From positions 434,001 to 498,000 of the forward strand of contig NZ_JAMXMC010000001.1 in assembly GCF_024055665.1 (NCBI RefSeq): 64,000 nucleotides of DNA. The letters run 5' to 3'. Every line of letters begins with the position of its first letter. Positions within the stretch are counted from its first letter, which is position 1. The DNA comes from Ideonella oryzae (lineage in GTDB: Bacteria; Pseudomonadota; Gammaproteobacteria; Burkholderiales; Burkholderiaceae_C). The notes below the pieces were generated by a model. It did no database searches, was not told the DNA's origin, and was given only the letters and a program-made list of their open reading frames with translations. Made by a program: the position numbers and the translations under genes. Positions 1 to 8,937 of the stretch are shown here, one piece after another.

Positions 1-1833
1 TTCGAAGCCCAGCACCGCCTCCTCCGCGAGCGGCGAGTTCACCACGGTCAGGCTGGCTGCGCCTGAGCCGAGCTGTTGCAGCGGTACATGCGTGCGCGAG
101 TTGGTCTGGTCGTGCCAGACGGCATGCCGGTGGAAGAAGGTTCCGCGCTGCACATCCATGCCCGAAATCCGCACCGGCACTCCCACAGCCAGCAGGGAGG
201 CATAGGCCAGGTTTTCCGCCAGGCACCAGTCCACCGGAGCGGCCTCGTCCCCGGCGGCACGCAGCCAGCGCTGGCGCAGATCCTCCACCTTGGCATGTGG
301 TCGAAAGTCTGCCGGCAGGGCAGCCATGGACCGCAACCAACCCTGGAGTTGGTCCAGCGCGGGCAAACCCGCGCGGGTGGGCAGCTGTGGTGCGGCCGCC
401 TGGCAGGCGCCGACCAGGCTCTGGTGGTCGGACGCGCTGCGACCCCAGCTTGCCAACGCCGCCGCCCTGGCACGGTCTACGCACTGCACCAGCGCCTCCC
501 GGGACGCGACGCCGGCGCGCACCGCCCGCTCCACATAGGCCTGCACCACGCCGGGCCGCTCCAGTGTCCGCTGCGCCATCTGCGGGCGGGTGAGCTCCTG
601 GACATCGTGCTCGGAATGGCCATGCCGTCGGTAGCCCACCAGGTCGATGAGTACATCGGCCTTGAACCGGGCCCGATAGGCCAGGGCAAAGCCGACGGCA
701 CGGTCCAGTTGATCGGGGGCATCGGCGTTCACCCGCAGCACCGGTGCGTCCACCATGCGGGCGATGTCGGTGCAGTAGCGATGCTGCGCACCGTCCATGG
801 GGTGCGGCGCGGTGAAACCCACCTGGTTGTTGATCACGATGTGCACCGTGCCGCCGATGTCGTAGCCAGGGTGACGGGTCAGGTGCAGGGTTTCCATCAC
901 CACCCCCTGGCCGGCAAAGGCTGCGTCGCCGTGCAAGGCGATCAGCAGGGCGCCTGGCCCGTCTTCCCCCGCTGACGAACGGGCAGCATGCGCCATGCCG
1001 CTGACCACCGGAAAGACGCTCTGCAAATGGGATGGATTGAAAGCCAGGGTCACGTCGACCTTGCCCTCAGCGGTCTCCACGACATGTCGGCGCCCCAGGT
1101 GATAGACCAGGTCCTGCGGCCAGCCTGCCTGATCGACCCCCGCGAAGTAGCCCAAGACCTCCTGGGCGGGCAGGCCCATCACATTGACCAGCAGGTTCAC
1201 CCGCCCCCGGTGGGGCATGCCCAGCACCACCTGATCCACGCCCTGCTGCGCGGCACCAGCCAACAACAGGTCCACCAGGGGAATCAGAGACTCACAGCCT
1301 TCCAGGGAGAAGCGCTTGCCATGAGGATGCTGCTCGGCCACCCGTTCCTCCCAGGCCTGTGCCGCAACCAGGCGGTCAAGCAACGCCCTGCTGATCACGG
1401 AGGGCTGCATCGGCTCGGCCATACCCGCTTCGAACGCTTCGAAGCACCACGCGGCACGCGCCGCATCCCGCACGGCACTGCAATCCAGGGCCAGATCACC
1501 GCAATAGATGGCCTTGAGCCGCGCATCCAGCCCCTCCACATCCGGCACGCCGTAGCGCTCGGCATCGTCGGCCGAGAGGGCCTGATGGGGGTAGAGGCCG
1601 AACAACTGGGGGCGCAGCGTCCGGTGATCCGCGCGGGCCGACAGACCCAGCGGATCGACCCGGGCGCTGGAATGCCCACGCTGTCGGTGCCCTTCGGCGA
1701 AGTCACGCACGGCCTTGGCCGGCGCCTGCATGGGCAAGGCATGAGGGGTCTGCGTGCCCTGAGGCGGGGGGACATAAGCGGTCCATCCCTGCGGCAGAAG
1801 GGACTCAGAAAATGAGGATGAGGAGGTCGACAT
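1..1833 (-). CDS. 2-oxoglutarate dehydrogenase E1-like protein, N-terminal 611 residues (3' end outside window)
   Basis: Thiamine-diphosphate-dependent 2-oxoacid decarboxylase of the SucA family, which decarboxylates 2-oxoglutarate in the TCA-cycle dehydrogenase complex. Visible SucA landmarks in order are VDPLGL, HGKRFSLEGCESLIPL, GMPHRGRVNLLVN, AFNPSHL, the ThDP motif HGDAAFAGQG...INNQVGFT, YRRHGHSEHD and RGTFFHRHAVWHDQ. ATG at 1833 is chosen because the frame is open from there to the edge. The protein starts with a short Ser/Pro-rich stretch and reaches VDPLGL by about residue 60. Typical SucA proteins first carry a PYVEELYEDYL-like E2-contact segment, which is not visible here. YRRHGHSEHD also departs from the usual YRRHGHNEGD. 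So this may be a divergent paralogue acting on another 2-oxoacid. It is divergent from the chemoreceptor gene to its right; whether sucB/lpd follow is outside the window. Confidence 0.88.
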   Translation of the reverse strand, partial: MSTSSSSFSESLLPQGWTAYVPPPQGTQTPHALPMQAPAKAVRDFAEGHRQRGHSSARVDPLGLSARADHRTLRPQLFGLYPHQALSADDAERYGVPDVEGLDARLKAIYCGDLALDCSAVRDAARAAWCFEAFEAGMAEPMQPSVISRALLDRLVAAQAWEERVAEQHPHGKRFSLEGCESLIPLVDLLLAGAAQQGVDQVVLGMPHRGRVNLLVNVMGLPAQEVLGYFAGVDQAGWPQDLVYHLGRRHVVETAEGKVDVTLAFNPSHLQSVFPVVSGMAHAARSSAGEDGPGALLIALHGDAAFAGQGVVMETLHLTRHPGYDIGGTVHIVINNQVGFTAPHPMDGAQHRYCTDIARMVDAPVLRVNADAPDQLDRAVGFALAYRARFKADVLIDLVGYRRHGHSEHDVQELTRPQMAQRTLERPGVVQAYVERAVRAGVASREALVQCVDRARAAALASWGRSASDHQSLVGACQAAAPQLPTRAGLPALDQLQGWLRSMAALPADFRPHAKVEDLRQRWLRAAGDEAAPVDWCLAENLAYASLLAVGVPVRISGMDVQRGTFFHRHAVWHDQTNSRTHVPLQQLGSGAASLTVVNSPLAEEAVLGFE

Positions 1834-2267
1834 AAATACTTCCTGAACAGATGGAAGGAATTTCCTACGGTCTGCGTTTTTTCTTGTCTCCTCACCCCCG
1901 AACCCATTCCCGGTGAATTCAGTGCGTCGGTGTTGATTCTGTAAATATTCACCCGGCAGGTCTGTCAAGGATTCACCAAGATCGGCGACGAACACCCTGT
2001 CAACTCTGACAGAGTAAGGCGGCCCGTTCCTTGCTCAAGGTGGCCGCTCATCAGCGCCGATTTCGAATTTCCGGGGGCGCAAACCGTCCACTTTTTGGCT
2101 TAAGCCACTGGGCAAACAGTCGATACTGCCGACAACACAAAGACAACCGCGACAGTCGCAGGCCCGGGGTTTGTGTGGCGCATCTCCTCAGACTTACCCC
2201 TGTCCAGCGGCGGCCGGAAGTTCAGTTTCCAGATTCGGCAGATACCAAACCTTGATTGGGAGAAAGA
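1834..2267. other. gene-free stretch between divergent E1-like and chemoreceptor genes
   Basis: About 430 bases hold both upstream regions. No conserved small ORF, RNA gene or repeat is evident. The only recognisable element is the FliA-like promoter at 2099-2126. The AT-richer part (about 1835-1990) lies just upstream of the E1-like gene and may contain its promoter, but I cannot assign -35/-10 boxes with confidence. Confidence 0.5.
2099..2126 (+). promoter_or_regulatory. sigma-28 (FliA)-type promoter for the chemoreceptor gene
   Basis: The sequence reads CTTAA, exactly 15 bases, then GTCGATAC. The flagellar sigma-28 consensus is CTAAA-N15-GCCGATAA, so this is 4/5 and 6/8 with perfect spacing. 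It lies about 140 bases upstream of the chemoreceptor start on the same strand, as expected for a class-3 flagellar/chemotaxis gene. This is a motif match only; no transcription start is known. Confidence 0.7.
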
Positions 2268-3809
2268 ATGCGCTTTGCCAACATGAAAATCGGAACTCGC
2301 CTGGGGCTTGCATTTGCCCTCATCATCGGTCTGATGCTGATCGTGATGTTCAGTGCCACCTCGGTGCTCAGCCGCACCTCGGATGCCATGAACGACCTGC
2401 TCAGCCAACGGTACGCACAGATCTCACTGAGCAACGACATCAAGGCTGTCGGCGATCGCGGCGCCCTCACCCTCGGCAAAATTCTTCTCAGCAGCAATCC
2501 AGACAAGATCAAGAAACTTCTTGACGAATATGCCAGCTTGAAAAAACTGAACGGGGAGAACCTGAGCAAGCTGGAAAACGCACTCCACTCGGATGAGGAG
2601 AAGGCCCTCTATGCCGAGCAGGGCGAAGCCCGAAAGGCCTATGGAGTCGTGGTGCGCAAGGTGTTTGATCTGCAAAAGCAGGGCGCCCACGAAGAGGCGA
2701 TGGCGACCTATGCGGAGGAACTCCCCGCACCGCAGGCCAAGTACTACGCATTGATCGACAAGATGGTCGCGCTGCAAGCCCAGAAGATGCAGGAAAGTGC
2801 CAACAATGCCCAGCAGCAGGTGAGCACCTTCCGAAGCCTGATGCTGGTGACAGCCGTGGTGCTGATGGGTTTGGCCGTGACGGTGGCCATCTATATCACC
2901 CGGTCCATCACCCGTCCCATTCAGCAGGCCATCACGCTGGCCGAACAGGTGGCCTCCGGCAACCTGACCGCACGACTGAATGCGGTGGGACAGGACGAAG
3001 TCGGCCGACTCACCCAAGCCCTGCAAAGCATGGTCGCAGGCCTGCATCGGATCGTCACCCAGGTGCGCCAGAGCGCGGAATCCATCACCGTGGCCGCACG
3101 CGAGGTGGCCCAAGGCAACCAGGACCTCTCGACCCGCACCGAACAGCAGGCCAGCGCGTTGGAGGAGACGGCCTCCGCAATGGAGCAACTGACCTCGGCC
3201 ATCCGTCTGAGCGCCGACAGTGCCGGTCAGGCCAAGCAGTCCGCGGTCTCCGCATCGACCGTGGCCAGCCGTGGCGGTGAAGTCATGGGCGAGGTGGTCA
3301 GCACCATGAGCAACATCGCCGAATCCTCCAAGCGCGTGGTGGAAATCATCAGCGTGATCGACGGTATCGCCTTCCAGACCAACATCCTGGCGCTCAACGC
3401 GGCTGTGGAGGCGGCCCGGGCCGGTGAACAGGGCCGCGGTTTTGCCGTCGTGGCGGGCGAGGTGCGCAGCCTGGCCCAGCGCAGTGCCCAGGCGGCCAAG
3501 GAGATCAAATCCCTGATCGACGCCTCAGCCACCCAGGTGGACGAAGGCACCCGCATGGTGGCCGGCGCCGGCCAGACCATGCAGCAGGTGGTCTCCGGCA
3601 TCCAGCAGGTCACCACGCTGGTGACCGAGATCAGTGGCTCGGCCCGCGAACAGAGCACCGGCGTGGAGCAGGTCAATGTCGCCATCACCGAGATGGACGA
3701 CTCGACCCAGAAGAACGCCGCGATGGTGGAACAGAGCACCGCGGCGGCACGGTCCCTGGAAGATCAGGCCCACCAGCTCAACCAGCTCGTGCAATCCTTC
3801 GTACTCTGA
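2268..3809 (+). CDS. methyl-accepting chemotaxis protein
   Basis: Transmembrane chemoreceptor of 513 residues that would signal to CheA/CheW. It has a short cytoplasmic start, TM1 at about 11-31, a periplasmic four-helix-type sensor to about 188, TM2 at about 189-211, a HAMP linker and a long coiled-coil signalling domain. The hairpin tip is the conserved [20 protein letters not shown] block followed by [25 protein letters not shown] at 2268 is preferred over an in-frame TTG at 2256 because GGGAGA sits just before it. The C-terminus (VQSFVL) lacks the NWETF-like pentapeptide that recruits CheR/CheB in some receptors. The gene stands alone behind a FliA-like promoter, consistent with the flagellar regulon. 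Its ligand cannot be predicted. Confidence 0.95.
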   Translation: MRFANMKIGTRLGLAFALIIGLMLIVMFSATSVLSRTSDAMNDLLSQRYAQISLSNDIKAVGDRGALTLGKILLSSNPDKIKKLLDEYASLKKLNGENLSKLENALHSDEEKALYAEQGEARKAYGVVVRKVFDLQKQGAHEEAMATYAEELPAPQAKYYALIDKMVALQAQKMQESANNAQQQVSTFRSLMLVTAVVLMGLAVTVAIYITRSITRPIQQAITLAEQVASGNLTARLNAVGQDEVGRLTQALQSMVAGLHRIVTQVRQSAESITVAAREVAQGNQDLSTRTEQQASALEETASAMEQLTSAIRLSADSAGQAKQSAVSASTVASRGGEVMGEVVSTMSNIAESSKRVVEIISVIDGIAFQTNILALNAAVEAARAGEQGRGFAVVAGEVRSLAQRSAQAAKEIKSLIDASATQVDEGTRMVAGAGQTMQQVVSGIQQVTTLVTEISGSAREQSTGVEQVNVAITEMDDSTQKNAAMVEQSTAAARSLEDQAHQLNQLVQSFVL

Positions 3810-3833
3810 GAGGCCGTCCCGTGGCGAGTGCCG

Positions 3834-4757
3834 TCACGGGCGCGCCATCCGCCCCGCGTCCACCACCGCACACAGGCGCGCGCAGCGCACCCACACCACC
3901 AGCAGCAGGCCCGCCTGGCCCAGCAGCCAGGCCAGGGCCAGGCCGCCGGTGGGCAGACCGGCCAGGCGCCAGCGCAGGCCGGTGCACAGGGCCAGCCCCA
4001 CGGCGGCCAGCAGGCCCAGCCCGAGAAAGAGTCCCAGCACCCGGCCCCGGTCGCGGCCCAGCATGCGCAAGCCCCGCCACCAGGCCAGCACTGCCGACCG
4101 GCGGCGCGGCTCCAGCACCAGCAGCGCCCGACCCGCTTCCGCGCTGGCCAGGGCCAGCAGTGCCAGGAACCAGGTCAGGCCCTGCGCCAGCCGCTCCCAG
4201 AACAGGGCGTCGGACTCCAGCACCATGTGCTCGCCACGCCGCTCAGCCAGGTGGGTCAGCCCATTGCCCAGGGCCATGGCCAGCGCCAGCAGCAGCAGGC
4301 TCCAAACCAGCGCACGGCCCATGCGGCCATAGTCGGCCAGACCGGCGCGCAGCAGCTCATTCCAGCGCAAGCGGGTGGGCTGACGGACCGCCACGCCGGC
4401 CATGGCGGTCAGCCAGGGCGTGAACAGCAGGGTCCAGACCAGGCCAAAAGCGCCCAGCACCGGCACAGGCACCAGGCTGGGCGCCAGGAAGACCTGGCCC
4501 AGAGCCTCCGCCAGCAGCGACAGGTCAATGCCCCTGGCCAGGGCCGGCGCCAGCAGCGAATGGTCCAGTTGGCGGGACAGGGCCTGCCAGACTGGCAGCC
4601 CCACCACGATCGCGGGCACGGTCAGCACCGCCCACCAGGCCAGCAGCAGCCGCCACTGGGCCATCCGGCGCAGCGCGCGGCCCATCTGGCCGAACCAGCC
4701 CATGCGGGGCACGGCGGGCAGATCACCCGCGATATGGAGCGTCAAGGACACGGTCAC
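3834..4757 (-). CDS. polytopic membrane protein, unknown function
   Basis: A 307-residue Leu/Ala/Trp-rich protein with about six predicted transmembrane segments (roughly 38-60, 95-118, 150-172, 190-210, 243-262 and 275-295) separated by Arg-rich loops. I do not recognise a named family. The start codon overlaps the stop of the upstream M1-type metallopeptidase gene (ATGA, four shared bases), so the two are translationally coupled. That suggests a membrane partner for the peptidase, but no catalytic or transport motif is visible. Confidence 0.8.
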   Translation of the reverse strand: MTVSLTLHIAGDLPAVPRMGWFGQMGRALRRMAQWRLLLAWWAVLTVPAIVVGLPVWQALSRQLDHSLLAPALARGIDLSLLAEALGQVFLAPSLVPVPVLGAFGLVWTLLFTPWLTAMAGVAVRQPTRLRWNELLRAGLADYGRMGRALVWSLLLLALAMALGNGLTHLAERRGEHMVLESDALFWERLAQGLTWFLALLALASAEAGRALLVLEPRRRSAVLAWWRGLRMLGRDRGRVLGLFLGLGLLAAVGLALCTGLRWRLAGLPTGGLALAWLLGQAGLLLVVWVRCARLCAVVDAGRMARP

Positions 4758-7003
4758 AGCGTGCTCACCAAGGCAAAGAGGGTTTGGGCCAGACCCGTGA
4801 TCTCATGGGCCCAGCGGCGGGCGGCGCGGCCATCGGCCTCCAGGCGCCAGCTGTTGTCGATCAGCTTGGTGTCCAGGCGGTTGCGGCCTTCCGGGTCGAT
4901 CTCCACCGAGACGGCCTGGCTGGGCCGGATCCAACTGATCCGCTGCCAGGGTTGCTCGCCATCCCAGGTGATCTTCTCGGTGCTGCCGTCGGCAAAGCGC
5001 ACCTTCACCGTCTGCGGCACGGCCACGCCGTCCCGGCGCAGCATCACCGTCGTCTTCCAGGGGAAGGGCCCCTCGCCGGCCTGGGCCTTGGGATGGGCCT
5101 TGGTCCAGGCGGCGCGCTGCGCCTGCACTTCGCGATCCACATCCTCGCTACGGCGCAGGGTCCAACGGCCGTTCACCTGGCGCCAGCCGGCGTCGGGCAG
5201 CATCTCCTCGCTGGTGAGCGAATCGACCTTGTCGTCGAGCTTGCGCACCGCATAGACCTGCTGCTCGAAGAGGCGGTTGACCACCTCGGGCCGCCCCGAG
5301 ACCTCGGACAGCACGGCCTGCAGATCGCCAATGGCCGGGTGGCGGTACTTCCAGCGCGCGTAATAGACCTTGAAGGCCTTCTCGATCACGGGCTTGCCCA
5401 GCGTGGCTTCCAGGTCGCGCATCACCGTGGCGGTGCGGCCATAGACGCTGCCATAGCCTTCGCTGCTGTAGCGGTCCCAGGCATTGGCGCCGATGGCGTC
5501 GGTGGCGCGCCCCATCACGCTGAACATGCGCTCCATGTCGAAGACGGCGATCTCTGGCGCCCAGCCCAGGGCCCGCAGGCGCTGGCGGGTGACCGGGATC
5601 TTCTGGCCCCGGTCGCGGATCATGCGCAGGTCCCAGTACTCGTTGAGGCCCTCGTCCAGCATGGGCTCCTCGAACTCGTTGGAGCCCAGGAGGCCGTAGA
5701 AGTAACCGTGGCCGAACTCGTGGATGGTCACGAAGTCCAGGTCGTAGGCGTTCCAGGTGCCCGGCTCGGCATGGGCGTAGCTGCTGGCAGTGAAGAAGGT
5801 GGGGTACTCCATGCCCCCGGCCTCCTCCGCGTTGAAGGGCGGAATCACCGCCGTCACGGTCCGGTAGGGGTAGGGCCCCAGCGTCTGCGAGAAGTAGGTC
5901 AGCGAATCCAGCGTGGCCTGCAGCACCGGCTGGGCGTTGGCCTGGTATTCGGGCGGGTAGAGCACGGTCACCGTCACCGGCGGGCTGCCCGGGCCGGTCC
6001 ATTGCGCGGTCAACGGCTTGGCGGTGCGGCGGTCGGCCGTCCAGGCGAAGTCATGCACATCGCCCTGCACGAAATGGTAGGTCTTGCGCCCGCCCTGCAC
6101 CACCGGCTCGCCCTGAAGCTCGCCGACGGCGCCCACCGTCACGTCCTGCGGCACGTCGATCTTGACATCGAAGAGGCCGTAGTCGGCGTAGAACTCGCTG
6201 TGCAGATGGAATTCGTGGGCGTTCCAGCGCACTTCCTTGGCGCCACGCTCGCCGGGCAGCTCCAGCACCGCGATCTTGGGGAACCACTGGCCCACCAGGT
6301 GGAAGCTGCCGAAGTAGCCGGTGCGGGCCAGCACGCGCGGCAGCTTGTCGAAGAAGTCAATGTCCAGCGTGGTGCTGGCGCCCGGGCCCACCGCCTGCGG
6401 CAGGTCCAGCCGCACGACGGTGTGGTCGGTGGCGGGGCCGCCGTCGGGCTGCACGAAGCGCCAGGGCACAGCCTGACCGCCCTGCTGCACCTTGCGCAGC
6501 TCGGTGTAGCCCCAGTCGTCGTCCTCCACGTCCACCGCGCTGCGGAAGGAAAAGCCCTGCCGGCGCTCGGTCATGAAGGTGCTGCCCTCGCCCTCAAAGG
6601 CGTTGAGGTACAGGTGCAGATAGACCGACTGCACGGGGCGGTCCGAGCGGTTGCGCCAGGTCAGCTTCTGGCGGCCGTCGACCGTGTGCTTGTCGGGGTC
6701 GAGCTTGGCCTCGATCTGGTAGTTCACCACCCGGTCGGACAGCGTGGGCTCGGTGCCCTGACGCGGGCCGCCCCAGGCGCCCGGCGCACTGGGCTCACGC
6801 ACGGCCGCCGCGTGGGGCAGGGCCAGCGCGATGCCGTCGGGCGACGGCGGCAGAGCCCCGTTCGGGTGGATCGTCGGCGCGGCGGAGGCGAGGCTGGTGG
6901 CCTGCCTGTCGTCGCCGTGGGAAGAGGACCACCAGAGTCCCCCGCCCAGGGCCAGCGCCAGCACGGCGCCCAGCCCCAGAAGTGCTTTGGTCTTGCCCAG
7001 CAT
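4754..7003 (-). CDS. M1-family zinc metallopeptidase, membrane-anchored
   Basis: Aminopeptidase-N-like protein of 749 residues. An N-terminal hydrophobic segment (about 8-26) acts as signal or anchor and is followed by a Ser/Pro-rich linker. A beta-rich N-domain begins near residue 90 (VVNYQIEAKLDP). The catalytic domain carries the exopeptidase loop EEAGGMEYP, the usual variant of GAMEN, and HEFGH at about 428-432. The third zinc ligand, Glu in LDEGLNEYW, follows after exactly 18 residues, giving the gluzincin pattern HEXXH-X18-E. All metal and catalytic residues are therefore present and the enzyme should be active in the periplasm. Substrate is unknown. It is the first gene of a two-gene operon with the overlapping membrane protein. 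Confidence 0.93.
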   Translation of the reverse strand: MLGKTKALLGLGAVLALALGGGLWWSSSHGDDRQATSLASAAPTIHPNGALPPSPDGIALALPHAAAVREPSAPGAWGGPRQGTEPTLSDRVVNYQIEAKLDPDKHTVDGRQKLTWRNRSDRPVQSVYLHLYLNAFEGEGSTFMTERRQGFSFRSAVDVEDDDWGYTELRKVQQGGQAVPWRFVQPDGGPATDHTVVRLDLPQAVGPGASTTLDIDFFDKLPRVLARTGYFGSFHLVGQWFPKIAVLELPGERGAKEVRWNAHEFHLHSEFYADYGLFDVKIDVPQDVTVGAVGELQGEPVVQGGRKTYHFVQGDVHDFAWTADRRTAKPLTAQWTGPGSPPVTVTVLYPPEYQANAQPVLQATLDSLTYFSQTLGPYPYRTVTAVIPPFNAEEAGGMEYPTFFTASSYAHAEPGTWNAYDLDFVTIHEFGHGYFYGLLGSNEFEEPMLDEGLNEYWDLRMIRDRGQKIPVTRQRLRALGWAPEIAVFDMERMFSVMGRATDAIGANAWDRYSSEGYGSVYGRTATVMRDLEATLGKPVIEKAFKVYYARWKYRHPAIGDLQAVLSEVSGRPEVVNRLFEQQVYAVRKLDDKVDSLTSEEMLPDAGWRQVNGRWTLRRSEDVDREVQAQRAAWTKAHPKAQAGEGPFPWKTTVMLRRDGVAVPQTVKVRFADGSTEKITWDGEQPWQRISWIRPSQAVSVEIDPEGRNRLDTKLIDNSWRLEADGRAARRWAHEITGLAQTLFALVSTL

Positions 7004-7137
7004 CTGCGGTCACGGTTTACAACAATCGGCGGATGATAGGTGGGGCCGGCCTCCAGCAAGCCGGGCACAAGCCCCACCCCCCAGTTCGAGGGGGTGAGTC
7101 ATCCTCAAAATGTCGCTGAGGGTCGAGCTTCGGCGTT

Positions 7138-7632
7138 TCAGCCGGCCTCCTCGTCTCGCCAGATCCGGGGCGGCTGCAGGCCCCGGCGGGCAATGGGCGT
7201 GGAAAAGACGATGGAGGTGCGGGTTTCGCCAAAGCCATTGATCCGGGCCAGCAGCCGCTCCAGATCCTGCAGGCTGCGCGCCACCACCGTCATCAGGTAG
7301 GAATCCGCGCCGCTGACGTGGTGGCATTCCAGCACCTCGGGCAGCGCCCGCAGGGTGTCCAGCAGGGCTCGCTTGCCCGGCTGCGGCACATGGATGCCCA
7401 CGATGGCCTGCACCCCATAGCCCAGGGTCGCCGGTTCCAGCACCGCCTGCACGCCGCGGATCACCCCGGCCTCCTGCAGGCGCTTGAGCCGTTCGGCCGT
7501 GGCCGGCAGCGACAAGCCCGCCGCCTCGGCCAGCACCTTCAGCGGCGCCCGCCCATCGGCTTGCAGGACCTGCAGCAGGGCCCAGGCCTTGTCATCGAGC
7601 TGAATGCCCGGAGCAGTTTCGGTATTGGCCAT
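7138..7632 (-). CDS. Lrp/AsnC-family transcriptional regulator
   Basis: A 164-residue regulator with an N-terminal winged helix-turn-helix (LAEAAGLSLPATAERLKRLQEAGVI) and a C-terminal RAM ligand-binding/oligomerisation domain (IVGIHV...VLECHHVSGADSYLMTVVA...). ATG at 7632 is chosen over an upstream in-frame start because AGGGGAA precedes it. It is divergent from a LysE-type exporter gene with 87 bases between them, the classic layout for an amino-acid-responsive regulator controlling an exporter. The effector amino acid is not evident. Confidence 0.93.
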   Translation of the reverse strand: MANTETAPGIQLDDKAWALLQVLQADGRAPLKVLAEAAGLSLPATAERLKRLQEAGVIRGVQAVLEPATLGYGVQAIVGIHVPQPGKRALLDTLRALPEVLECHHVSGADSYLMTVVARSLQDLERLLARINGFGETRTSIVFSTPIARRGLQPPRIWRDEEAG

Positions 7633-7719
7633 GCTTCCCCTGAAAAATCGCAAGTCAATTCAGCTTCTCACCTTATCTTGCCACTGGAGCGCTCGGGGAC
7701 TGGCCCCTACCATCCCAGC

Positions 7720-8361
7720 ATGGACACCGCTTCGCTGCTGCTCTTTGGCCAGGCCATGCTCGTGGGCCTGTCGATCGCCGCCCCCGTGGGGCCGATCGGG
7801 CTGCTGACCATCCAGCGCACCCTGGCCCAGGGACCCCGCGCCGGCTTGGCCACCGGCCTGGGCGCCGCCGCGGCCGATGCCTGCTATGGCGCCCTGGGGG
7901 CCTTCGGCGTGCAACTGGTCATCGGCACCCTGGTGAGCCTGCGCGGACCGCTGTCCCTGCTGGGTGGCGGGGTGCTGGGCTGGATGGCCTGGCGCACCTG
8001 GCGCCAGCCGGTGGCCGAGCGTGCCGCCGAACTGGCCACCGGGGGTGACCTGCTGCGCAACTTCGGGGGCACCTTCCTGCTGACCCTGTCCAACCCGGCC
8101 ACCATCTTCTCCTTCCTGGCCGTGTTCAGCGCCCTGGCTGGCGGCACGGTGCGACCGCTGTCACCGCTGTGGATGGTGACCGGCGTGGGCCTGGGCTCGG
8201 CCCTGTGGTGGTGGCTGCTGACCTGGACCGTGGGCCGGCTGCGCCACCGGCTGGACACCGTCTGGCGGCAGCGGATCAACCGCGTCTCCGGCGCGCTACT
8301 GGGCGCCATCGCCTTGTGGGCCCTGGCGCAGGCCGCGGTCAACGGGCTCGGCCTCGGCTGA
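7720..8361 (+). CDS. LysE-family amino-acid exporter
   Basis: A 213-residue inner-membrane protein with about six hydrophobic segments and the LysE/RhtB signature near the N-terminus (AAPVGPIGLLTIQRTLAQG, with GLATGLGAAAADACYG following). The family exports amino acids or derivatives by proton exchange. The gene starts at the only good ATG after the divergent Lrp-type regulator gene, which probably controls it. Substrate cannot be read from the sequence. Confidence 0.93.
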   Translation: MDTASLLLFGQAMLVGLSIAAPVGPIGLLTIQRTLAQGPRAGLATGLGAAAADACYGALGAFGVQLVIGTLVSLRGPLSLLGGGVLGWMAWRTWRQPVAERAAELATGGDLLRNFGGTFLLTLSNPATIFSFLAVFSALAGGTVRPLSPLWMVTGVGLGSALWWWLLTWTVGRLRHRLDTVWRQRINRVSGALLGAIALWALAQAAVNGLGLG

Positions 8362-8516
8362 AGGCCTGGGGGGCCGGCCCATTCATCGGCGCCGGTCACC
8401 GTTCATCCACGCCCTGGCGCGCTTCGTCGCAAGCGCATGGCGGCGCTGGAAGGGGCTCCCTACAGTCCACTCCAACGCAACACGACGGCACCGCCGCCAA
8501 CCCCAGGAGCCATACC

Positions 8517-8744
8517 ATGAACACCGCCTTCACCGCCTCGACCGCCTCCACCCGCGCTGGCCTGCTGGGCCTGGCGTTCGTGACCTGCCTGACCCTGCTG
8601 GGGGGCGTCTCCCGCATCGCCGACCACCAGGTCCGCGACGTGCAACTGGCCCAGGCCGCCGCCACGCCGATGGCCCTGGCCAACACCGCCGAGGTGCCGG
8701 TGCAGGTCATCCACATCGTCGGCAAGCGCATCGCCAACACCTGA
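8517..8744 (+). CDS. small membrane or exported protein, unknown
   Basis: A 75-residue product with a Thr/Ala-rich start, one hydrophobic stretch at about 15-31 (LLGLAFVTCLTLLGG) and a polar tail ending VQVIHIVGKRIANT. It could be a single-pass membrane protein or an exported peptide. AGGAG stands eight bases before the ATG. A strong factor-independent terminator lies about 110 bases downstream at 8853-8878, supporting a short independent transcript. Similar small proteins with a VVxxxGKR-like tail occur in Burkholderiales, but I know of no function. Confidence 0.72.
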   Translation: MNTAFTASTASTRAGLLGLAFVTCLTLLGGVSRIADHQVRDVQLAQAAATPMALANTAEVPVQVIHIVGKRIANT

Positions 8745-8852
8745 CCCCATGCCGCGGGCGGGCCGACCGGCGACCCCGGGGAGCCCGTCAACGCATCGCG
8801 TGTTCCCTGCGTTAAGGGAATGGCTTTCGAGCCACTGACTCCTCCAATATTC

Positions 8853-8878
8853 GGCCCCGCCTCGGCGGGGCCTTTTTT
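8853..8878 (+). terminator. factor-independent terminator
   Basis: GGCCCCGCC at 8853-8861 pairs with GGCGGGGCC at 8864-8872 and is followed at once by six T. It ends the transcript of the small gene at 8517-8744. Confidence 0.9.
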
Positions 8879-8937
8879 CATCTGCCCCCGTCCCCGGCCA
8901 TCGCTATGATGCGGTGCAATATCGCGATCCCGCCCCG

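Noticed and set aside
4784-7036. Plus-strand open frame of 750 codons opposite the M1-type peptidase
   Set aside because: The minus strand has all zinc-peptidase motifs; the plus-strand product is low-complexity His/Gly/Ala/Val without motifs.
7076-7095. Terminator between the M1-type peptidase gene and the Lrp gene
   Set aside because: ACCCCC...GGGGGT arms are only six bases and no T-run follows on either strand.
8800-8850. tRNA-like fold (TGGC TTTCGA GCCA followed by CCTCCA)
   Set aside because: A T-arm-like hairpin is followed by CCA, but no matching acceptor 5' strand, anticodon arm or full cloverleaf exists upstream.
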